Positions 56,500 through 64,000 of a stretch of DNA of 64,000 bases are shown here, in pieces; within the stretch, counting starts at the first letter, position 1; each line of letters opens with the position of its first letter. Both the position numbers and the translations under genes were made by a program. The DNA comes from Chenopodium formosanum. Lineage: Eukaryota > Streptophyta > Magnoliopsida > Caryophyllales > Amaranthaceae. Below the pieces are notes generated by a model. That model was not told the DNA's origin. It was given only the letters and a program-made list of their open reading frames with translations, and did no database searches. The stretch is from NCBI GenBank assembly GCA_024500155.1, contig CM044856.1, forward strand, positions 48,980,303 through 49,044,302. Direction: 5' to 3'.

Positions 56500-56905
56500 A
56501 AGCTTGAAGGAATCCACCGAATGACATTTGTTGAAACTCTTTTCATGCTTGAGGAAAGCCGACTGAAGAGTTTGGTAGTTTTCTAAGCCTGAAGAAAGCT
56601 ACCGGATGACACTTTCCATGCCCGAGGAAAGTCGACGAACGAATTTGGTGTCATTCTATGCTTGAAGAATTCCACCGATAATGCCTTCCATGCAAAGGAA
56701 TTTTGTGGTTTTCTATACTTGAAGAAAAATCCACTGATGATGCTTTCCATGCCTGAGGAAAGCTGACTTGGCGGTTTTCTATACTTGAAGAAAAATCCAC
56801 CGATAACGCTTTCCAAGCCTGTGGAAAGCCGACTTGGCGGTTTTCTATTCTTGAAGAAAAATCCACCGATAACGCTTTCCAAGCCTGAGGAAAGCCGACG
56901 ATTGC
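56500..56905 (-). repeat. ~70-bp tandem array of E4
   Basis: Five to six units with gaggaaagccgac and cttgaagaaaaatccaccg, the reverse of the E1 array at 15030-15330. Two adjacent units near 56760-56890 are nearly identical. - strand frames across it are repeat translations. Confidence 0.88.
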
Positions 56906-58357
56906 TGAAATTGGTAAGTGTATGGTGGTTCGATTATCCCCGAACGTGGGCCGCAAATGATTCACAATTTTAAGCCGATTATCCGACCATATTAAATGTT
57001 TAAAATGCCGAAAATAGACTTTGACATTTGCCAGGGGTAAAATGGTAATTTTAGTCCCCCTTAAATATCAGTTAGAATTTTTCGCGTGATTTTAGCGAAA
57101 AATAACCACTCAATAATCTCGAAAAATCAGTTAAACTAGTCAAAAAGGCCAGGAATATTCCATGACCAAGTGCAGAATTGCCGCGCCACGTCAAACACTT
57201 CCCGTGACATGGGAATGACTCCCCGTCAGACGGGACAAGATCCCGTGTCATGGGACTCCCCTTTTTTTTCTTTTTCTTTTTCGCTGTTTGAATCGGTCAA
57301 AGCACGAACGGTTACTTTTTTGTCTTTAAAAACGCATTTTTGTTTCACTACTTCACCATTTCACATCTCCTCTCTCACTCCAAAAGTTCAAAAAAAAAAC
57401 CTTTGGTTTGCCGTGTCTCGTCAAGTTCTCACCGGCGCTCGGCTTGCCTTCCCGTCGGCCGGTTTCTACCAACCGTGTCACGGTTTTCCTGCATTCCCTC
57501 TCTCTTTTTTTTTTCTTTTTTTTTTTTATTTTGCTTTCGGTTTTTGCTGCGGGAAGCTACTGTTGTTCGCTGCTAATGCTTTCTCCGCCGGGGTTGCCGT
57601 CGAGATCACCAGAGCTCCGTCGAGCTTTGAAGCTCACCGTGACACGGGACAGCTTCGCCGTGTCACGGATTTTGTTGACCGTGTCGCGGCGGTCCTGCTG
57701 GTGGCCGGAAGTTTTTTCGAGCTTTGGAGTTCGAATTTTCACCAATTTGCTGTAATTTCTTGCTATTTTCCTCATTTTCGACTCTCTACAAACATCCATG
57801 TAAGTCTCCTTTGATTATTGCTTTGAATTTGCTTCACATAAATAATTTCATGACAAACCCTAAAAAATCAATTTGGGGGTTTTTGATTTTGAGGTTTTAT
57901 GTTGAAATTGTTGCCATGATTTTACTTGTATATGTATATATGTGTGTTTGTGAGAGATTTGAGACAAAAATTGCATGATTTGATGGAGAATTGAGCAAAT
58001 CACCATTTTTGGGTGCTACTTTGTGAAATAATGTTCATGTTTTTCTCTTGAAATGGTGAAAAATGGTGGTGAATCTTGTGAAATGATGTGTTGATTCATA
58101 TTTTGCTTATGTACCATATTGTCATGGAGAACATAGTATCATGCGGCTAGGAGAACTGTAGTATTAGTTTGTCATGGAGAAACTAAATACCATAATTTTG
58201 CCAATTTTTAGCCTGGAGGTAAAAATTTAGCATACAATTCAAAAAACAACTAAATAACTTAGGAAATGATGCTAAGTATTTAGATTTTTATTTTTTATAA
58301 ATATGCAACTTAAAATGTTTAGGAAATGATGCTAAACATTTAGATTTTTATAATAGC
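56906..58357 (+). other. Upstream region and possible 5'UTR of the PMD gene
   Basis: Contains two word clusters (57180-57255, 57475-57690). A possible splice donor (atgtaagtct) at about 57799 and acceptor (ttataatag) just before the ATG at 58358 suggest a 5'UTR intron. Two ~34-bp copies of ttaggaaatgatgctaa...tttagattttta lie at about 58258-58291 and 58317-58350. The frame at 57170-57814 is not convincing as protein. Confidence 0.45.
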
Positions 58358-60973
58358 ATGCCTAGACGACGAAATTGCGATCTTTCTACCCGCGGCCGGC
58401 GTCGGGCTTTCCGGGAGGACACTCCCACTGTCCCTGAGGGCATAGACGACGACGTCTTAGAGTCCGAGCCTCGGACTTCTACGAGTAGGGGTAGGTGGGT
58501 TCCACCTCCGTGGACTCCGGACCAGTTGGTTTTCTGCCGTGAAAACCATGTCTCTCATCGCGCACTCTCCGGCATAGTCGATGGCACGCTTCGCCAACAT
58601 GGTTCCGGAGCCGGCGATTTGATCCCTCGACTTCACCAGGTCATTACGAGGGATCCTGCTACGAGCGCCTTATGGGAATCGGCTGGCTTGGTCAATTTCT
58701 ACGCAGCGGTTGTAGGGTTTCGCAGCCCCCGGGGTTGCGGCGCGACAGTCGTTCGCGCATTGTTGGAGTATTTCTGGGATACTACCAACACCTTTCATTT
58801 TTCTTGGGGGATATGACGGTGACCCCTCTAGACTTCAGCATGATCAGCGGGCTGCGCTTCACCGACCGGGCTGTAGGTCAGATGTCCGATCTATCTTGGG
58901 GATCGGCTGAGGTAGCTGATTTGTTGGGTCCGATTGTTCAGCACATCAGGAACCGACCAGTATCTTGAGGTGGTCCTAGGAGTGGACGATCGGAGCTGGC
59001 TTTAGTTCTAGCTCGCGGCTTCGAGATGGAGGATACGACGGCCGAGCAGCGAGTGCGGATCTTCATCTTGATCCTGATTTCTATGACCCTCTCTCCCGAC
59101 AGGAGTTCACGCGTGCTCCTTTGCTACCTCCCCTCTTTGGCCAGGATCCCCGAGATAGGATCCTATAGCTGGGCCAGTCTTGGGTACGTGGATCTTTTTT
59201 TGTCTCTACGTCATGGTTGCCGGCAGCTGGATGACGAGTCCCCTATCACCGTTTATGGCTTGTGGAGAGTCGTAGAGGTGATGATCTTTTCCCTTTTTGT
59301 TTCATTTTAGCTTGTTCGACTCATGTGCTAAATATTATTTTTGTTGCAGCTATGGTTCTACGAGTACTTCCCAGGCTTGGCTCCTCGCCGGCGTCGGGGA
59401 GTGGTCCATGACTTCCCCGTCGGGGCCAGCTAGCGTGACCAAGGAGAGTCGCGGGTGGAGTCTGTTCCGGCACTTCGTGGGCTACTACGCCGAGGCACCT
59501 CTTCCGTTGGCATAAGGATTAGTTTTGTTGCGTTCTTTCCTTCTGATGTTGTTTTCGTTGTTTCACGCCTAACTCCCTAACTTTTTATGGTTTCCAGGTT
59601 CCCATCGATGTCCAGTACCATCCTTGGGCCGGGATGACTGATCTACCCGAGGCCCTGCGTCTTTCAGTGTACCGTACCATTTTGGTTGGTACCGGGCGCT
59701 TCGTCTGGTATTTAGGGGAGCGAGTCGTCCGTCAGCATAGCGGCGATCGCTTTGTGGTGCCTTCATCCCCGCCAGAGTCGATGCTGGACTCCTGCTTGAT
59801 CAGAGAGTTGATCAACAGGGGAGAGCGCTACACTCTTCCATAGCAGGAGCTCGTTCACATGGAGAGCGACTATGCGCGGGATTTGCTTCCCTCTCTGGCT
59901 CCTCTACCCCGTCTTCCTGAGGTATGATTTCTTTTGAGAATCTTCTTTGCTAATCTCTATTTTAAATAGTCGAAAAACTTGATTATTCGATCATATTTTC
60001 AGACGACCATCCACCCTGTGGGGAGGATTCAGATTCCTCCTCAGTCTGTCCGCTACCCCAGGCCGATCGGTATCACGGAGGACCATATTGCTGACGCGCC
60101 GCAGGGTTATAGACAGGCGCAGGAGTCTCTGCCCGAGGTCTTTGAGCCGGTGAGTTTTCTTCGACGCATTATCCACCCTTTTAATGCTGCTCATTACTGA
60201 TTTTTCTTTGTTTTATCCTCAGCCTAACCGCCCAGAGATGATGGGAATCATGAAGCTGGTGGACGCGCTGAAGTATTGCATCATCAAGCTTCGGCGTGGT
60301 GCGAGTTGTCAGAGCTCTAGCGACGTTCTTGAGGTATCACTTTTTTTCTTTTTTTTTTTTTTTTTTTCCATTTCTACCATTTGTTTTATTTTGCATTGTT
60401 GACACCTTTTGATTTTGTATCTTTTAGGAGCGACAGAGGTCCCGCTCGCGCTCGAGGCCCAGAGGCTCAGACGAGGAGGAGCTTGGTCGTGGTAGACGAT
60501 CTCCTGAGGCTCACCGGCGTTCTCAGCGAGAGCCTCAGACTACTCAGCCATTTCAGGAGGCTTAGTGGCAGCAGGGTCAGTCTTCTCAGCGTTTTCCGGG
60601 CCAGAGTCAAGGGCAGCGTCAGTCATTTTCACAGCCTCCAGTTCCCGAGTTTGGGTCTCGTTTGGATCCTGGTTCATTTTCAGCTCCATTATCCGGGATT
60701 CCTCCACCGCTGTCGGGCTTGTTCTCGGTTCCGATGTATGGGACGATGCATTCGCCGACGATTCCAGTATCTTTGGGCTAGTCTACTCCGTTTTCTGGCT
60801 GGACGGGTCCTGCCTTGAGCTTGGCTACTGCTGGGCCTACGGGGACTAGTAGGGACGCTACTCCCTGTACTCGGATGGTCGAGGGACTCTTCGGTTTGCC
60901 GTTCCCATATACACAGGGTGGACCACATGCACAGGGTGGAGATGAGACTGATTCTGGCTCTAAGGACTTTTGA
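58358..60973 (+). pseudogene. Plant mobile domain (PMD) gene, antisense in E4
   Basis: Related to MAIN/MAIL-like and transposon-borne PMD proteins (PF10536); molecular function unknown. Exon 1 runs 58358-59277: a basic N-terminus, then TPDQLVFCRENH, and the PMD hallmark TFHFSWG...MTVTPLDFSMISGL. Exon 2 starts at 59350 (LWFYEYFPGLAPR). Further exons are 59598-59921 (VPIDVQYHPWAGM), 60003-60149, 60225-60333 approximately, and 60428-60973, an Arg/Ser then Gln/Pro-rich tail. The introns are short GT-AG with T-rich acceptors. Defects: a frame loss in the G run at about 58806-58811, TGA 58966, a frame break near 59420 in exon 2, TAG 59841, TAG 60563 and TAG 60779. Most stops fit C-to-T change. The gene was spliced and coding when acquired. 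Confidence 0.82.
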
Positions 60974-61677
60974 CCGAGGGTTTTTGTACATACTATGATG
61001 ACACTTGACATATTTATGTATTACGACTCTTTGTACATTATTTACGGCTTATGTATTTATTATTGTGTGTTAGTGTGTGTTTGAGACTCCTTGTGTGTGA
61101 TTGTGTATTTATTAACGACGCGACAAAAAAAACATAAGTGGAGTAATGGAGATTACCGACCTTCCCCAAAAGAAAAAGAAATAAATAGACAAGCAAAATA
61201 AAATTATTTTCTCCAAAAGAAAAGAAAAGAAATAAAAATAAAATGATAAAGAAATAAAATAAATAAAAAATTATCTTCCCCAAAATAAAAAAATAAAAAA
61301 AAACAAATATAAAGAAATAAAATTTTAAAATAAAATAAAGATAAAAATAAAAAAGGTGAGAATTTTATTAGAAATAAAACTCAGAAAAAACTGAAAAATA
61401 AACGGTGAAGATAAAAAATTATAAAAAAATCCGAATAGATACGGGAAAAGATGAAAAAAGAAAGCGCGTAAAGTGCCTTGTCACGGCGAAAGTTCCTGTG
61501 ACACGGTGGAATTTCCCGTGTTACGGGACGTGTATTAGCCAGCGGTTTGTTTTATGCGTATGAAAAGATAAATTCTGGGCAGTTTCGAGCGCTTTTGCTG
61601 TAAAATAAGACCAGATTATTCAAGATATGCATAATTACAAAACACGAAATAATTTAGAATTTCATATTTCAATAATC
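60974..61677 (+). other. Spacer between the two E4 antisense genes
   Basis: A purine-rich, A-dominated tract (about 61130-61440), then a word cluster at 61475-61525. No gene seen; the - strand frame 61038-61283 is a Phe/Leu translation of A-rich DNA. Confidence 0.6.
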
Positions 61678-63242
61678 ATGTCTCAGAATTTTGATAATAC
61701 ATTGCGCGACTGGTCTTATTCTTTGACCAATGCTGAAAAAAGAGAGTTAGAATTATTTCATGTCAGGGGTTTGCTAGCCCTACGACACGTAGCTATTGAA
61801 CATGATTTTCTTAGGGCAGCATTAGATTATTGGAGTCCAGAAACACACTGTTTCAAATTTGATTATGATGAAATATGTCCTCTGCCGGAGGAATTTGGTG
61901 CAATCTTTGGATTTCCTGCTAGAAATCTTATTTCCATGCCTACCTTACGTGAATATTATTACCGAGATTTTGAACGCCATCTGAATCTAACAGATCCAGA
62001 TTTAAATAGAATTGTTTGTGGTAATGAAGTAGACTTAGAAAAACTTGCTAACTTATATTTTAATCGCCCTATCTCTGAGTCTTATCAAGTATATCGTAGA
62101 AGGACATATATTTTTTGCATATTTAGCAAGCTACTATTTGCAAACGGTAGGGTAGGACATGCTTGTCTAGCGTCTGTGCTTGAGCATGTTGAATCTGGAA
62201 GATCTCCTATGCCGACGTGCCTTGGAGAAACATTTCGTGGTCTTGACGAGGCAAAAGCTGACCGGAAAGACATCAGGAAGGGCTCTCTGGTACTACTGCA
62301 GGTAAAAACACGCTCCGAATAGCCCCCGTGACACAAAACAGGCACCGTGTCACGGTGGGTGTCTGCCGTGACACGGTTAAAACTGTCGTGTCACGGGAAT
62401 CTGCATTTATTTTTTTTTTTTTATCAATTAATTTTCTCTTTTTTTTGTTTTCTTTTTGGCAGATTTGGTTAATGGAGCGTTTGGAATTATTTAAAGCTCC
62501 CGACGATATTGAAAAATATGGCCCTAACGACTTAGTCCGTAGGAAAAAGAATTACTCTGCGAACATGTCATATGAAGATTGGAAAAATTTCTTTGCAAAG
62601 GGGGAATTTTCCATTCGTTGGGTGGTGCCTTGGTGGAGGCTTACTAGGATGGTTGGCACGAATGAAACTCCATATTGCCGCGTTCCTAGTATCTCCAAAC
62701 TGACCTTTTACTGTCCCTCTCGACTGATGCGGCAGTATGGACTTGAACAAGTAATTTCATGCTACAACGACAGTCCTCGTGAAGTATCGTTGCATGAAAG
62801 TAACGTTCACAAGTACGAGGCTTATTGGATTAGAAGACCTTTGTGGACTGTTTCTGCAAGTGACCAAGTTCCTCCTCCTTTATCTAGTGCATACAAGGCA
62901 TGGTTTAATCCTAGAAATAGGAGGGAATGATTTGGATCACGCAATTCTGATGTAAAGAGTCGTCTTGGAGATAAGAAAGCTCCTCTTAAAGATCGTCTAG
63001 GTCCGAGAACACAAGGAATTGAGTTTAAGACTCCTAAGATGCCAAGAAAGAAGACCTATGTGAAAGGAAAGGGTAAAGAAAAGATGGTGTATAGGGAGAA
63101 ACAACCGAAAAAGTTCAAGAAAGGTGAAAGGGGTGAAAGTTCGACTAGGGGTGTGACGGTTCGGGCTACAAAAGACACATTAATGGTGAAGGCCGACCTA
63201 ATTGAGCAAGAGAAGGATGTTCCTAAAGAGAAGAAAGATTAG
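61678..63242 (+). pseudogene. DUF7745-like gene, antisense in E4
   Basis: Two exons, 61678-62301 and 62463-62930; the 161-bp intron is phase 0 (LLQ / IWLMERL at the joint). I prefer the ATG at 61678 to the one at 61627. The protein has RDWSYSLTNAEKRELE, ALDYWSPETHCFKFDYDEICPLPEEFGAIFGFP, and a W-rich second half (IRWVVPWWRLTRM, CPSRLMRQYGLEQVI). This order is what I know from the DUF7745 family, a relative of the plant mobile domain. TGA at 62928-62930 stops it, but the same frame continues open to 63242 with a Lys-rich tail (RKKTYVKGKGKEK). A single change probably made the stop. The intron contains a word cluster (62320-62400). Function unknown. Confidence 0.72.
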
Positions 63243-64000
63243 ATCAATAGTGCTTTACTTTTTATTATTTATAATTTTTATTTAAAATAAGGCATATGAT
63301 GCCAATACTTATAGTCGCATTTATTTTAATAATAACACATTTATTTCAGCCTTAAAAATAAAAAATTACAATGACTTTTATTCATTATTTATTTATCCGA
63401 GTCAAGGAGTCGGACGCAATGGAAGAAAGAAAATAAGAACTCGAACAATTAATTCACAACGAATGCGCCAAAAATAAAACGGAAAAACTGAAACTCCACC
63501 GTGTCACGGTGAAAGGGTCCCGTGACACGTTACAAATTCCCGCGTCACGACAAATTAATTTTTTTTTTTTTGACAGGGGGTGACGTGGCACGGGACATTT
63601 CTCCCATCAGACGAGATAAATTCCCGTGTCACGGGAGTTCCTCTTTCCTTTTTTCTTCGTTCAGGCCCACCGTGTCACGGTGAACAGTACCGTGACACGG
63701 TAGTGTATCCCGTGTCGCGGTAATTCTTTTTTTTTTTTTTTTTTTGTCGTGACGCAATGCTGAACCGACACACATATTTGATCAAAAGAGGGCGGATTTT
63801 TTATTTTAAAGTGGTCGGGCCCCCTTGAGGGGTTGCCTACGTATCCTAAAAAGGAATCAGGCCAAACGTGGCTCTATTGGGTCATGAACCCATGCGACTA
63901 GGCATAGAATTTCTTGAGTTGATCCAAGTTGGTTAAATTATGGGAGCTGTTACCGTCCATGTCTACCAATTGTGCCGCTCCGCCAGACATGATGGTTTTA
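63243..64000. other. E4 interior up to the window end
   Basis: Word cluster at 63495-63755 with T-runs, then the ggttgcctacgtatcc segment at about 63824 conserved in E1/E2. From about 63880 on, the - strand could encode a peptide (SGGAAQLVDMDGNSSHNLTNLDQLKKF) that I do not recognise. Confidence 0.55.

Larger units (their letters stand above)
54593..64000 (-). mobile_element. E4: Tat-type LTR retrotransposon with antisense genes (partial)
   Basis: The 3' LTR is 54593-56276 and the body extends right past the window end. Orientation is fixed by the polypurine tract at 56277, which lies on the body side. Then come a tandem array matching E1, and two + strand genes: a plant-mobile-domain gene and a DUF7745-like gene. 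Segment 63820-63870 (ggttgcctacgtatcc, ggaatcaggcc) matches the conserved block of E1/E2 (for example 22220-22260). Gag-pol must lie to the right. Confidence 0.8.

Noticed and set aside
57170..57814. 214-codon frame upstream of the PMD gene
   Set aside because: It spans T-runs and word clusters and has no family signature; a 5'UTR explanation fits better.

Overview
The window is plant nuclear DNA, almost certainly heterochromatin of a dicot with a large genome. It is AT-rich, has no bacterial-style gene layout and no recognisable single-copy host gene. Nearly every stretch belongs to an LTR retrotransposon or a DNA transposon inserted into one. I cannot name the species.

Layout. 2.1-8.3 kb is a decayed Ty1/copia element (gag, integrase, RT and RNase H with four in-frame stops, plus its 3' LTR). 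8.3-44.8 kb is an Athila-like element (A1) split by three later insertions, each proved by a matching 5-bp target-site duplication. E1 (8954-17327, + strand) is a coding-less Tat/Ogre-type element. E2 (18181-30702, - strand) is a gag-only Tat/Ogre-type element and carries a CACTA transposon (23001-24596) and a solo LTR (27940-30107). E3 (33710-44244, - strand) is a young Tat-clade element with two RNase H domains. 44.8-46.0 kb is a scrap of another Tat accessory gene. 46.0-54.6 kb holds Athila-like LTRs and a second Athila element, A2, with gag and protease but no RT or integrase. A solo LTR of the E2 family (47959-48856) sits in an A2 LTR. From 54593 to the window end is E4, a - strand Tat-type element whose LTR matches E1 and whose pol lies outside the window.

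How the parts work together. E3 and E4 both carry accessory genes on the strand opposite their own gag-pol, between pol and the 3' LTR. In E3 this is a five-exon gene (gypsy-type 'transposase' domain plus coiled coil) that reads open for about 779 codons and has its own TATA box, while the E3 gag-pol is broken. In E4 it is a plant-mobile-domain gene and a DUF7745-like gene, both spliced and both now carrying stops. E1 looks like a non-autonomous derivative of an E4-like partner, because the LTRs and the tandem repeats next to the 3' LTR match.

The strongest pattern not explained by genes is a set of GC-rich islands built from short near-palindromic words. Each element family has its own word. 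In E4 an 11-base word with 5-base arms recurs some thirty times in six clusters. Two solo LTRs landed inside such islands.
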